A program made the position numbers and the translations under genes. DNA of 64,000 nucleotides from Flavobacterium tructae (lineage in GTDB: Bacteria > Bacteroidota > Bacteroidia > Flavobacteriales > Flavobacteriaceae). The DNA lies in the NCBI RefSeq assembly GCF_002217475.1, contig NZ_MUHH01000011.1:1-64000 (forward strand), written 5' to 3'. Shown here piece by piece: positions 17,890 through 26,485 of the stretch (position 1 is its first letter; each line of letters begins with the position of its first letter). The notes under the pieces are model-generated. The model did not search any database and was not told the origin of the DNA. It saw nothing but the letters and a program-made list of their open reading frames with translations.

Positions 17890-18237
17890 ATGAAAAAGAA
17901 ATTTAAATTTATAAATCTTTTGATGCCGTTGGTGGTAGTATTTGCCATACTATTTCCGGCGATACATTCATATGAACACATACACAGTCACACTTCCACT
18001 GCTAAAAAAGTCGTACTTTATCCTACCGATAAAAGTGAATTTAAAATGCAGGATCACTCTAACGAAGAGTGTGCTATTTGTCATTTCAAATTCAGTCCGG
18101 TCAGCACTTTTGACTTTGTAACTTTTCAGTTTTATAAAAATAGTACACCAATTCCTTATGTACATTTTTATTCCAAATCATTTGCTCCTTTTTTCAAAGG
18201 TTCTTTATTTGCCCTTCGTGCACCTCCTATTGCCTAA
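17890..18237 (+). CDS. Small membrane-anchored His/Cys protein, copy 1
   Basis: Not a family I can name. 115 residues: a basic start, one hydrophobic helix (about 8-24) that may be a signal anchor, HSYEHIHSH (26-34), a CAICHF motif (C61, C64, H65) and a hydrophobic C-terminal part ending FKGSLFALRAPP (102-113). The clustered His and the CxxCH pair suggest metal binding; CxxCH could also bind haem, but a lone motif in such a small protein favours metal. A paralogue at 61663 aligns without gaps. Both precede TonB-receptor genes. The position recalls small DUF2946 proteins near copper receptors in Proteobacteria, an analogy only. Confidence 0.85.
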   Translation: MKKKFKFINLLMPLVVVFAILFPAIHSYEHIHSHTSTAKKVVLYPTDKSEFKMQDHSNEECAICHFKFSPVSTFDFVTFQFYKNSTPIPYVHFYSKSFAPFFKGSLFALRAPPIA

Positions 18238-18662
18238 AACGACAAAAGTAAATCATTTCAATTTTGAGAGGATGTGCTGTTATGCGTTTTAGATACTCTC
18301 CACACTGAAAAAGTATTTCACTTTTTCACTACAGCTTTATTTTATGTCTTTTTCTATATTTAGAAAAATACTTTGATCGATACTGATTGACTCTATTATT
18401 CCTTTTTTAGGAATACCACTTTCGTACAACACTATTGTTTCAAAAAGAACTTTGCTGTCGGTTGATTGTCTGCAACTGTACAATTCAATACCTGTAATTG
18501 GGTATTGCGTTGGGTCCCCTGTACACCCTTTTACTTTTGTTTCCCAATTTCCTTCCCGATGAAAACAATGCTTTTTGCGGCCTAATCCTGTGCCCAAAAA
18601 CTGCCATTTTCCTAGTATTATCGGGTTTGGAATATGCCTTTTGTAACCCACAATTTTCACAT
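18238..18662. other. Long intergenic region containing a promoter for the DUF4625 operon
   Basis: 425 bp between the small His/Cys gene and the first lipoprotein gene. It contains a good promoter at 18510-18539, so the downstream genes may be transcribed separately. A minus-strand frame of 112 codons (18337-18675, TTG start) has no family signature and I do not call it. Confidence 0.55.
18510..18539 (+). promoter_or_regulatory. Promoter of the DUF4625-TonB receptor operon
   Basis: TTG (18510-18512), 19 nt, TACTTTTG (18532-18539): full match to the Bacteroidota consensus. It implies a leader of roughly 145 nt before the ATG at 18693. Confidence 0.65.
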
Positions 18663-18692
18663 ATGAATACCACAAAACTCAAACCAAATCGA

Positions 18693-19166
18693 ATGAGAAT
18701 TTCAAAAATGCTTTTGGCTTTTTTGGCGACTGGCTTTGCTTTCACAAGCTGTGACAGTGATAAAACCGAAATTGATACCGAATATCCTGTAATTGATGTT
18801 TCTGCTGCGAATGCATTTCCGATACAATGCAGTACAATCACTCGCGGGCAAAAATTTACTTTCAGAGCAAAGTTTTCAGACAACGCACAACTGGGATCTT
18901 ATAGTCTGGACATTCACCACAATTTCGACCATCACAATCACAGTACCGAAGTAGCCTCCTGCAATGAGGATCCTATCAAAAAACCGGTAAACCCGATGCT
19001 TTACATCAATTCTGTTACGATTCCTTCCGGGCAAAAGAGTTATGAAGCAGTTCAGGAAATTGAAATTCCACAAAACATTGATGCCGGAGATTATCATTTC
19101 CTGATTCGTTTAACCGATAAGGAAGGCTGGCAGACGATCAAAGGTTTGAGTATTAAAATTTTATAA
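18693..19166 (+). CDS. DUF4625-like lipoprotein with His cluster, first of operon
   Basis: 157-residue lipoprotein. From the ATG at 18693 the signal is MRISKMLLAFLATGFAFTSC with lipidated C20; an ATG at 18663 would add ten residues. The mature domain matches the DUF4625 type found in Bacteroidota lipoproteins, a beta-sandwich of about 120 residues. It contains the cluster DIHHNFDHHNH (73-83, six His in nine positions from 75), a likely metal site, with C90 shortly after. Only one base separates its stop from the next frame, so it is co-transcribed and probably coupled with the TonB receptor. Metal capture at the cell surface is inferred from the His cluster and context. Confidence 0.82.
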   Translation: MRISKMLLAFLATGFAFTSCDSDKTEIDTEYPVIDVSAANAFPIQCSTITRGQKFTFRAKFSDNAQLGSYSLDIHHNFDHHNHSTEVASCNEDPIKKPVNPMLYINSVTIPSGQKSYEAVQEIEIPQNIDAGDYHFLIRLTDKEGWQTIKGLSIKIL

Positions 19167-19167
19167 A

Positions 19168-21603
19168 TTGATTTTGATGAACAAGACTAAGTCAAATCAA
19201 TTGCGGACTTATTGCGTGCTGCTCTTTTGTTTTGTTTTGGTTACAAAAGTAGCAGCCCAATCCGTTCGTGTTTCCGGCACCGTATTTTCTAAAGATCAAA
19301 AACCTTTGGAAGGTGCTTTGGTCACGCTGTATCCGGCTCATATTAGCACTATAACCAACAAAAAAGGAGCGTATTTCCTAAATCAGGTTCCTAAAAATAC
19401 AAAGCGAATAATGGTAACCTATTCCGGCTATGCTTCTTATGAAACGGCAATTGCTATCAGTCAAAACACAATTGTGCTCCCTGCTATTTTCTTAAAACCG
19501 GAAATACAAGAGTTATCAGAAGTTGTCATTAGTGAAGGTTACGAAGTACGTCGCAAAAAGCAGGAATCTCTTAATCTTGAAATCGTAAACAGCAGCTTTA
19601 TCCAACGTAATCTTGGCGGAAGCTTAATGCAGTCTTTGCAAAGACTTCCGGGTGTTAAGACCATTTCTATTGGTTCCGGCGGTTCAAAACCACTAATTCG
19701 CGGACTGAGTTTTAATCAGGTTATTTTGGTTGAAAACGGTATCAAACACGAAGGTCAGCAATGGGGAGCAGATCACGGTTTAGAAATCGATCAATATGCT
19801 GTAAACCGCGTGGCAATCATCAAAGGTCCATCATCGTTTATGTACGGCTCTGATGCCATTGGCGGTGCCATAAACATACAACCTGTACCTTTTCCTGCTC
19901 AACATGTTTTGGGCGGAACAGTTGATTTTACAGGTAAAAGCAATAATGAACAATTCGGAGGATCTGTCAATCTTTACGGTAGAAACGAAAAATGGTTCTT
20001 TGATTCCAGAATAACTGCTATGGATTACGGAGATTATCGCGTTCCCACTGATACGGTACACGTATACAATTATGCTGTTCCTTTATACAAAAATCACTTG
20101 CGCAACACGGCAGGGCGAGAACTCGATGTACACGCCAGTACCGGTTATGTGACGGATCAATTGAAATCGGTTTTCTATTTCAGTAATATTTATACCAAAA
20201 GTGGCTTTTTTGCCAATGCACATGGACTCGAACCACGAAATGTAGACATCCAACTGCACGATCGTTCCAGCAGAGATATTTTAATGCCATTTCAGGAAGT
20301 TACACATACCAAAATCAGTAATACCACTTCCTTTTCGTTAGGTTCACACCGTTTCGAAACACAGTTGGGTTTCCAAAAAAACTTTCGTAGGGAATGGAGT
20401 CATTATGTCAATCACGGTTATATGCCACCCCTGTATCCTTCTGATATGTATGCTCCGAAAGATCTGGAAAGGCAATACGATAAAGAAGTATTTTCTGCTG
20501 CTTTTAAGGATGAGTTTTCCATCCAGAATCATCAATTCACCGCAGGAATCAATGCCGAACAGCAACAAAATAGCATTAACGGCTGGAGTTTTCTGATTCC
20601 TGCTTTTAAACAATTCAATGCCGGAGGATTTGTTTATGATAAAATTCAGCTTAACGAATTATGGCTGCTTCATGCCGCTGTACGGCTCGATTATGGCAAA
20701 ATCAAAATGAAACAGTATTCAGATTGGTTTCCTAGCCAAGTCACTGAAAACGGTCAAACAACTGCCGAATATTTGAAACGTTCTGAAAACCTGACCCGTA
20801 CTTTTCAGAGTTTCAACTGGTCTGCAGGCGTTAATTATACACCGGGACAATGGTCCTTAAAAGCCAATCTTGGAACGAGTTTCAGAATGCCAATTGCTAA
20901 AGAACTGGCTTCAAATGGGGTAAATTATCATTATTTCAGATTTGAAAAAGGCAATCCCAATTTAGCAGCTGAACGTTCGTATCAATTGGATCTTGGTATG
21001 GAATGGAAAAATGCTAAGTGGTCTTTTCAACTGAGTCCGTTCTTCAATTACTTCCCGAATTACATTTACCTCAATCCAACTTCGCAACATGATATTTATT
21101 ACGGAGCCGGCAATCAGGTATTTGAATACGAGCAGAGTAAAGTCATGCGTTATGGTGGTGAATTACAGCTACGTTATCAGTTTTTGGAAAATTTAAGCGG
21201 TGAAGTTTTAGCAGAATATCTGTATAGCGAGCAAATGTCGGGAGATAAAAAAGGATACACATTGCCCTTCTCTCCGCCCCCATCGGTTTTGTTTGGCATC
21301 ACTTACAATCCAAAAATAAAAAGTTTAAAAGACACCTATTTCTCTCTTGATTATCGCTTTACTGCCGAGCAGCATCAGATTGTCCCGCCTGAAAAGAAAA
21401 CGGCAAGCAGTAACGTCTTTAACCTGGCCATGGGAACTAAACTAAAAACCGGACAACAGGATTTTATCATTAGTCTTCAGATTCAGAATCTGTTCAACAC
21501 AAGATACCTGAATCACACCAGTTTCTACAGGTTAATAGAACTTCCTGAAGCCGGAAGAAACATCATTCTGTCGCTTAAAATTCCATTCTTAATACACAAA
21601 TAA
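19168..21603 (+). CDS. TonB-dependent outer-membrane receptor, probable metal uptake
   Basis: 811-residue TonB-dependent receptor. Signal peptide to about 30 (TKVAAQ), a carboxypeptidase-regulatory-like domain (about 32-112), a plug domain (about 130-240, with LQRLPGVKTISIGSGG and the IKGPSSFMYGSDAIGG signature), then a beta barrel ending in IPFLIHK. In the plug the loop GIKHEGQQWGADHGLEID carries His and acidic residues facing the substrate path. Flanked by His-rich DUF4625-like lipoproteins and an AztD-like protein, it is best read as a zinc (or other divalent metal) receptor, comparable in role to ZnuD. The substrate is inferred. A start at 19177 is also possible. Confidence 0.9.
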   Translation: MILMNKTKSNQLRTYCVLLFCFVLVTKVAAQSVRVSGTVFSKDQKPLEGALVTLYPAHISTITNKKGAYFLNQVPKNTKRIMVTYSGYASYETAIAISQNTIVLPAIFLKPEIQELSEVVISEGYEVRRKKQESLNLEIVNSSFIQRNLGGSLMQSLQRLPGVKTISIGSGGSKPLIRGLSFNQVILVENGIKHEGQQWGADHGLEIDQYAVNRVAIIKGPSSFMYGSDAIGGAINIQPVPFPAQHVLGGTVDFTGKSNNEQFGGSVNLYGRNEKWFFDSRITAMDYGDYRVPTDTVHVYNYAVPLYKNHLRNTAGRELDVHASTGYVTDQLKSVFYFSNIYTKSGFFANAHGLEPRNVDIQLHDRSSRDILMPFQEVTHTKISNTTSFSLGSHRFETQLGFQKNFRREWSHYVNHGYMPPLYPSDMYAPKDLERQYDKEVFSAAFKDEFSIQNHQFTAGINAEQQQNSINGWSFLIPAFKQFNAGGFVYDKIQLNELWLLHAAVRLDYGKIKMKQYSDWFPSQVTENGQTTAEYLKRSENLTRTFQSFNWSAGVNYTPGQWSLKANLGTSFRMPIAKELASNGVNYHYFRFEKGNPNLAAERSYQLDLGMEWKNAKWSFQLSPFFNYFPNYIYLNPTSQHDIYYGAGNQVFEYEQSKVMRYGGELQLRYQFLENLSGEVLAEYLYSEQMSGDKKGYTLPFSPPPSVLFGITYNPKIKSLKDTYFSLDYRFTAEQHQIVPPEKKTASSNVFNLAMGTKLKTGQQDFIISLQIQNLFNTRYLNHTSFYRLIELPEAGRNIILSLKIPFLIHK

Positions 21604-21640
21604 ATACCCTATGAATTTAATTAATCAACCCAGTACCCTA

Positions 21641-22543
21641 ATGAAAACGCTAAAACTAATACTGCTCTTTCTGGCTGTTAATCTATCTTTTACAGCCTGT
21701 AGTAACGATGACAACAAAGAAATTATAAAGCCCAAAGCTGAAAATATTGAAATTGGTACCGCCAATAATAAAAAGGCCTTAATTGGACGTGACTTTCACT
21801 TTAATGCTGACGTGCTTGCCGGAGATAAAATTGCCGATGTACAGTTGAAAATCCTTCCCATAAAAGGTGAAACTTATACCAAAGACTGGAAGTTTGAACT
21901 GTCCTGGGCGGAATTCAAAGGCGCAAAAAATACTAATGTACACAAACACTTCAATATTCCGACTGATGCCCCGGAAGGTAAATTTGATTTCCTTTTTATT
22001 GTTACAGATGAAAACGGATCTAAACTCGAAATTAAAGAAGTCGTTACCATTACAGATCCTGCCAACTTGCCTGTCGATCCCGTAATTGGCCGCGATAATC
22101 TCTCCCGAAACGATAATCTGATTTACTACATGAATACCTGGGTTGAACCGGAACTTATTTTCAAAAAAAATGATCTTCTGACTGCGCATGCACAGGTAAG
22201 TCAAATTATGGGAGATGGAATTTTATATTCTGTTTTGATTAAAAAAAGTGCCAATTACAATCCAGAAAGTATCGACAAGCTCGATTTGAAGAAAATCATT
22301 GTCATTTCAAAAGTCGAACATAAAGGTCTTGGGGCTGCTTCAAAAATTACTACACTTCAAAAAATAAACGGTGTTTTGGGCGGTCAAAGCATCACTATTG
22401 GTGCAGCTACAGATTTCGAAGGAACTCCAATAACCGGAGACAAAGCCTGGCAATCCGGAACCTACAACTGGGTTATACTCTATAAAAACACTACACACAA
22501 TATCAGCGTCTATAAATCGATGCCTATTACCATTAATTTTTAA
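21641..22543 (+). CDS. DUF4625-like lipoprotein, second of operon
   Basis: 300-residue lipoprotein. ATG at 21641 gives MKTLKLILLFLAVNLSFTAC with lipobox Cys C20; an upstream ATG at 21611 would only add a non-signal leader. The N-terminal half (about 35-150) resembles DUF4625, with GRDFHFNADVLAGDKIADVQLKI and VHKHFNIPTDAPEGKFDFLF paralleling the first lipoprotein. The C-terminal half (about 155-300) is a second beta-rich domain I do not recognise. It follows the receptor gene by about 37 bp. It may be a surface metal-binding partner of the receptor. Confidence 0.8.
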   Translation: MKTLKLILLFLAVNLSFTACSNDDNKEIIKPKAENIEIGTANNKKALIGRDFHFNADVLAGDKIADVQLKILPIKGETYTKDWKFELSWAEFKGAKNTNVHKHFNIPTDAPEGKFDFLFIVTDENGSKLEIKEVVTITDPANLPVDPVIGRDNLSRNDNLIYYMNTWVEPELIFKKNDLLTAHAQVSQIMGDGILYSVLIKKSANYNPESIDKLDLKKIIVISKVEHKGLGAASKITTLQKINGVLGGQSITIGAATDFEGTPITGDKAWQSGTYNWVILYKNTTHNISVYKSMPITINF

Positions 22544-22567
22544 AAATCAACTTTAATTACCTTTACC

Positions 22568-23782
22568 ATGAAAAACAATTTTTACAAACTCATTTTCCTA
22601 TTCGCCTTATCTGCAACTCTATTTTCCTGCAGCAATGACGATGACAATACTCCTGAAACTCCCAAAGAAGCTTTAACCGAGTATAAATTCTTAAGGATTT
22701 TACTTTCTGATGAAAAAACAACTGAGATCACATTAGTTAATCCGGTTGAAGCCACAATAAGCTCTTTTAATGCTAAATTTGCAAAATCTACTGTTTATAC
22801 TTCAGAATCCAAACGATATGCCGGAATCATTCACAGAGCCAGCAATACAGTTGAAACTTTCGACAGCGGTTTTGAAGGTCATGGTGATCACGTGGATGTA
22901 GACGGAATCCCTAAATTTGGTGCTTTAATTGGCCAGTCGCCTATGCCTACCCATTTTAAAAGCAAAAGCGGAGAGTTAATGACTTTTAATGACGGCGACG
23001 GAACATTGGCTGTTGCTAAAGAATCTGAAATTAATACTGTGGGAGCTAAATTTAAGATTATAAATGCTGGTTTATTAGCTCATCACGGCGCAATGGCTAC
23101 TTTTTCTAATGGTACTTATGCTATTACCGAAAAAGACAATTCGGTAGCAGGAACACTCCCGGAAAAAGTCAAAATCATTGATAATTCCGGTAAGACTCTT
23201 TTTAATGCGACAGTTGCTACGAAAGGAATTCACGGAAATGCTTCAGATGGAACGTATGCCGTTTTCGGATCAGCAAGCGGTGTCCTTGTAGTGGAAAGTA
23301 CCGGAAAACAAAAGCTTATCGCACTCCCTGCTGATTTTGGAACTGCCTGGTTTGGAACTATTCTGGAAACAAAAGCGCAAGGAAAATTTGTGGGATATAC
23401 TGCTGCAAAAGGAGCTTACTTAATTGACGTGGCAAGTGAAACGATTAAACCTATTTTAGCAAGTACTGCTATCATGCAATGTAAAGTGAGTTTTAATGCT
23501 ACTAAACTGGGAATTCTATTGCATACGGGCGAATTCAAATTGTACAACCTTACCAGCCTGCAACTTGAAAAGGAAGGTAAAGTTATTGCCGAAACTGCCA
23601 CTGATGCGCCTTTAAAACCACAAATTCAGTTAACAGAGAACTTTGGTTATATTACTTCTCCAACTACAGGAGAATTACTGCAGCTGAATTTGTCTACCAT
23701 GGCAATTACAAAGAAAATCAAGGTTTCGAATACACCTTATATGATTACGATTCTTGGTTTTGAAAACAGTAAAGGCCATTAA
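22568..23782 (+). CDS. AztD-like beta-propeller lipoprotein, probable zinc binding
   Basis: 404-residue lipoprotein (signal MKNNFYKLIFLFALSATLFSC, C21). The rest is made of propeller-like blades. It carries EGHGDHVDVDG (H105, H108), GQSPMPTHF (H129), AHHGAM (H172, H173) and KGIHGNA (H222). The order and style of these motifs resemble AztD, the secreted beta-propeller zinc chaperone that works with zinc ABC importers. Here it would hold or pass zinc at the envelope. The assignment rests on motif resemblance alone. It is the last gene of the operon, 24 bp after the previous stop, followed by a terminator. Confidence 0.78.
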   Translation: MKNNFYKLIFLFALSATLFSCSNDDDNTPETPKEALTEYKFLRILLSDEKTTEITLVNPVEATISSFNAKFAKSTVYTSESKRYAGIIHRASNTVETFDSGFEGHGDHVDVDGIPKFGALIGQSPMPTHFKSKSGELMTFNDGDGTLAVAKESEINTVGAKFKIINAGLLAHHGAMATFSNGTYAITEKDNSVAGTLPEKVKIIDNSGKTLFNATVATKGIHGNASDGTYAVFGSASGVLVVESTGKQKLIALPADFGTAWFGTILETKAQGKFVGYTAAKGAYLIDVASETIKPILASTAIMQCKVSFNATKLGILLHTGEFKLYNLTSLQLEKEGKVIAETATDAPLKPQIQLTENFGYITSPTTGELLQLNLSTMAITKKIKVSNTPYMITILGFENSKGH

Positions 23783-23808
23783 AAAATACTATCTGCATCC
23801 ATTTTATC

Positions 23809-23837
23809 AAAAGGTCGGGCTTTACCCGGCCTTTTTA
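23809..23837 (+). terminator. Rho-independent terminator of the metal-uptake operon
   Basis: AAAAGGTCGGG and CCCGGCCTTTTT form a GC-rich stem with a four-base loop and a trailing T run, 27 bp after the last gene. Confidence 0.85.
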
Positions 23838-24078
23838 ATTTTATTCCAATATAAAGACTTTCCTCGCTCTCTCTTACTAAATGCTTTTTGAATGAAAGCT
23901 TTTAGATATGCATTCCAAAAACACCATTTTAACCAAAAAAATATTATTTTTACAAATACAAATCAATGATAAACAAATAATTACACACGAATTCTTCAAT
24001 TTCTATATTATTATTTCACGACAAACAGGTACACTCTTAACAAACAAAATACATGTTAACCCTAAATAATTGAGTACT

Positions 24079-24663
24079 ATGAAACAAGTGTTATTAAAAA
24101 ATTTAGACGAGAGCAGAAGTAAAGATATTTTTCCATCGCTCGAAATAAAAGAAAATTTAGTCAATGCTTTTTTTCCGGAAAATACCCTTACACTTACTCA
24201 GAACTTATCGAGTGTGACTGCGGGTTTTTACGGTCTGCTATTAAAGAATATTGGTACCGCTTTCGGAAATGATAAAATAGACGGACATTCTAAGAAATTA
24301 TTCTTTGAATTAGGAAAACTGAAGACCATGCAGGCTTTTCAGCTATACCCCGCTCTGGAAAAAGATACAAGAGCATTTGCTGCAGTTGTTATTTATACGA
24401 TATACAATTCAAGTCCGGAATACAACTTCAGATTATTAAAGTACACCGCCGAAAATACCATTTTAGAACTTACGGGAGTCGATCGGTATTTGAAAATTTT
24501 AACGGAGTTGGGAATCGAAGAACACATTACTATCCCCACGTTCTTGCCCTTTGTGGACGGAATTAAAGAAGTCGTAAATATTCCCTGTCAGGTCGATTAT
24601 ACGTTTGAAAGAACCAATCAGGACTTTGCCATTAAATCGGTGTACAGTATCAAACGGCTTTAA
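24079..24663 (+). CDS. Hypothetical cytoplasmic protein
   Basis: Not recognised. 194 residues from the ATG at 24079. There is no signal peptide, transmembrane helix, Cys pair or known motif. The composition is ordinary, with helical stretches (DTRAFAAVVIYTIYNSS, NFRLLKYTAENTILEL), which suggests a soluble globular protein. It is a single gene between two terminators (23809 and 24739), so it is its own transcription unit. It is real by codon use and length, with no clue to function from its neighbours. Confidence 0.75.
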   Translation: MKQVLLKNLDESRSKDIFPSLEIKENLVNAFFPENTLTLTQNLSSVTAGFYGLLLKNIGTAFGNDKIDGHSKKLFFELGKLKTMQAFQLYPALEKDTRAFAAVVIYTIYNSSPEYNFRLLKYTAENTILELTGVDRYLKILTELGIEEHITIPTFLPFVDGIKEVVNIPCQVDYTFERTNQDFAIKSVYSIKRL

Positions 24664-24738
24664 TAATGGAAGCGTAGATTCAAAAATACAGCATTACAAT
24701 CACGAATAATCAGCACCTTACCACATATAACTCAAAAA

Positions 24739-24769
24739 TAAAGACCGGATGATACATCCGGCCTTTTTG
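24739..24769. terminator. Bidirectional terminator between hypothetical gene and nrdA
   Basis: CCGGATG (24745-24751), loop ATA, CATCCGG (24755-24761), flanked by A-rich sequence on the left and a T run on the right. It sits between convergent genes and can serve both. Confidence 0.85.
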
Positions 24770-24770
24770 T

Positions 24771-26471
24771 TTATGATTCACAACTGCTGCAGCTCACCAA
24801 ACTGGTTACCAATTCTTTCGAGACACTTTGACTGCGTTGGTAATACAAACTTTTGATACCAAGCTGCCAGGCTTCAATTAGCAGTCGGTTTACTTCCTTA
24901 ATGGGTAAATCGGCAGGAATGTTCAAATTGATACTTTGCCCCTGATCTACAAACTTCTGACGTATGGAAGCCTGCTGTACAATTTCTAACTGACTGATTT
25001 CTTTAAAGGTTTTAAAAACGTCTTTCTCTTCTTTTGTCAGCTGAGTCATGTGTTGTACACTTCCGCCATTCAGCATAATTTCTCTCCAGACTTCTTCATT
25101 GTCGAGCCCTTTTTTCTCCAGTAACATTTTAAGGTATTTGTTTTTACGCATAAAATTTCCTTTACTCAGACCGGCTTTGTAATAATTACTGCTGAAAGGT
25201 TCAATTCCAGGTGAAGTTTGTCCTAAAATAGCCGATGATGATGTTGTTGGCGCAATAGCCATAGTGGTTGTATTACGTCTTCCATATCCTTTTAACAGTT
25301 CTGGTTCTCCATAAATTCTGGCCAGATCCTGAGTGGCTTTATCGGCTTTATCACTGATATGTTGGAAAATTTCGGTAGTTTTCATCTTGGCTTCCATTCC
25401 TTCAAACGGAATCATATTTTTTTGCAGATACGAATGCCATCCCAGTACACCAAGTCCAAGTGCACGGTGTCTTTTGGCAAATCGATTGGCTGCCGAAAGG
25501 TAATAATTACCTTCTGTTTTTTCGATAAATTCCTGCAATACGGCATCCAGGAAAAAGATCGCTAATTTTACGGCTTCAGTATCTTTCCATTCGTCGTAAA
25601 GTTCAAGATTCATTGACGAAAGACAGCAAATAAACGATTCGTCAATGCTTGAAGGCAACATAATTTCGCTACACAAATTACTGGCATTAATGCGCAGGTT
25701 TTTGTCTTTGTAAACTTGTGGTTTGTTTTTGTTTACGTTGTCACTAAAGAAAATGTATGGCAATCCTTTTTGCTGACGGCTTTCTAACACCTTAGCCCAG
25801 ATTTGTCTCTTGTCGACATCACCATCAATCATTTCCTGCATCCAGTAATCCGGCACACAGATTCCGGTAAATAAATTCTGAATCGGGTTTCCGATACTTT
25901 TAATCTTCAAAAATTCCTCAATATCCGGATGATCAACATCTAAATAAGCTGCAAATGCTCCACGGCGAACTCCTCCCTGAGAAATGGTGTCCATTGTAGT
26001 ATCAAAAAGTTTCATAAAACTAACAGCACCACTGCTCTTACCGTTATCTGTAACAGCACTTCCTCTTTCGCGTAATTCGCCGAAGTATCCCGATGTTCCG
26101 CCGCCAATTTTGGTTTGCATGATCACCTCTCCCAATTTATGTGTAATTCCTTCTATTTCATCGGGAACATGCACATTAAAGCACGAAATTGGCAAACCGC
26201 GTTCGGTTCCCATATTGGCCCAAACGGGAGAGCTGATACTCATCCAGCCACGTTCGATCATTTCTACAAAAGATTCTTTTAGTTCGGGTTTGTATAATCT
26301 TCGGGCCGCAGCGGTACAAATTCTGTCAATTGCACCTTCTACAGTTTCTCCCTTCAAAAGATAACCACGATTTAAAATTTGCTCACTTTCAGAGTTTTTC
26401 CACCACATTTTATTCTCGGCTTCACTTAACGGAAGGCTGTTTGCTGAAGTTGTGTCTATTGTATTCATCAT
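24771..26471 (-). CDS. nrdA: Ribonucleoside-diphosphate reductase large subunit (class Id-like)
   Basis: Catalytic subunit reducing ribonucleotides to deoxyribonucleotides. At 566 residues it is much shorter than E. coli NrdA (about 760) and has no N-terminal ATP-cone. Key residues are present: active-site C97 (PISCFN), N265-x-C267-x-E269 (NLCSEI, thiyl-radical Cys and partners), C282, a Tyr dyad in SLYYQRSQS near 545 and the C-terminal redox pair C561/C564. This compact form matches the Flavobacterium johnsoniae enzyme studied as class Id. It lies 14 bp after nrdB and is co-transcribed with it. Convergent with the hypothetical gene, sharing a terminator. Confidence 0.95.
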   Translation of the reverse strand: MMNTIDTTSANSLPLSEAENKMWWKNSESEQILNRGYLLKGETVEGAIDRICTAAARRLYKPELKESFVEMIERGWMSISSPVWANMGTERGLPISCFNVHVPDEIEGITHKLGEVIMQTKIGGGTSGYFGELRERGSAVTDNGKSSGAVSFMKLFDTTMDTISQGGVRRGAFAAYLDVDHPDIEEFLKIKSIGNPIQNLFTGICVPDYWMQEMIDGDVDKRQIWAKVLESRQQKGLPYIFFSDNVNKNKPQVYKDKNLRINASNLCSEIMLPSSIDESFICCLSSMNLELYDEWKDTEAVKLAIFFLDAVLQEFIEKTEGNYYLSAANRFAKRHRALGLGVLGWHSYLQKNMIPFEGMEAKMKTTEIFQHISDKADKATQDLARIYGEPELLKGYGRRNTTTMAIAPTTSSSAILGQTSPGIEPFSSNYYKAGLSKGNFMRKNKYLKMLLEKKGLDNEEVWREIMLNGGSVQHMTQLTKEEKDVFKTFKEISQLEIVQQASIRQKFVDQGQSINLNIPADLPIKEVNRLLIEAWQLGIKSLYYQRSQSVSKELVTSLVSCSSCES

Positions 26472-26485
26472 TGTAATTTTGCTTT

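Noticed and set aside
17890..18237. Small cytochrome c suggested by CxxCH in the His/Cys protein
   Set aside because: Single CAICH motif in a 115-residue protein that retains a hydrophobic anchor and other His clusters; no distal Met-type context. Metal binding is more likely, though haem is not excluded.
18337..18675. 112-codon minus-strand frame in the gap before the DUF4625 operon
   Set aside because: TTG start overlapping the opposite gene's start and no motif. A GKWQF phrase recalls lipocalin-like proteins, but this is too little evidence.
21779..22204. 141-codon minus-strand frame inside the second DUF4625-like lipoprotein gene
   Set aside because: Shadow frame; low complexity and no start context.
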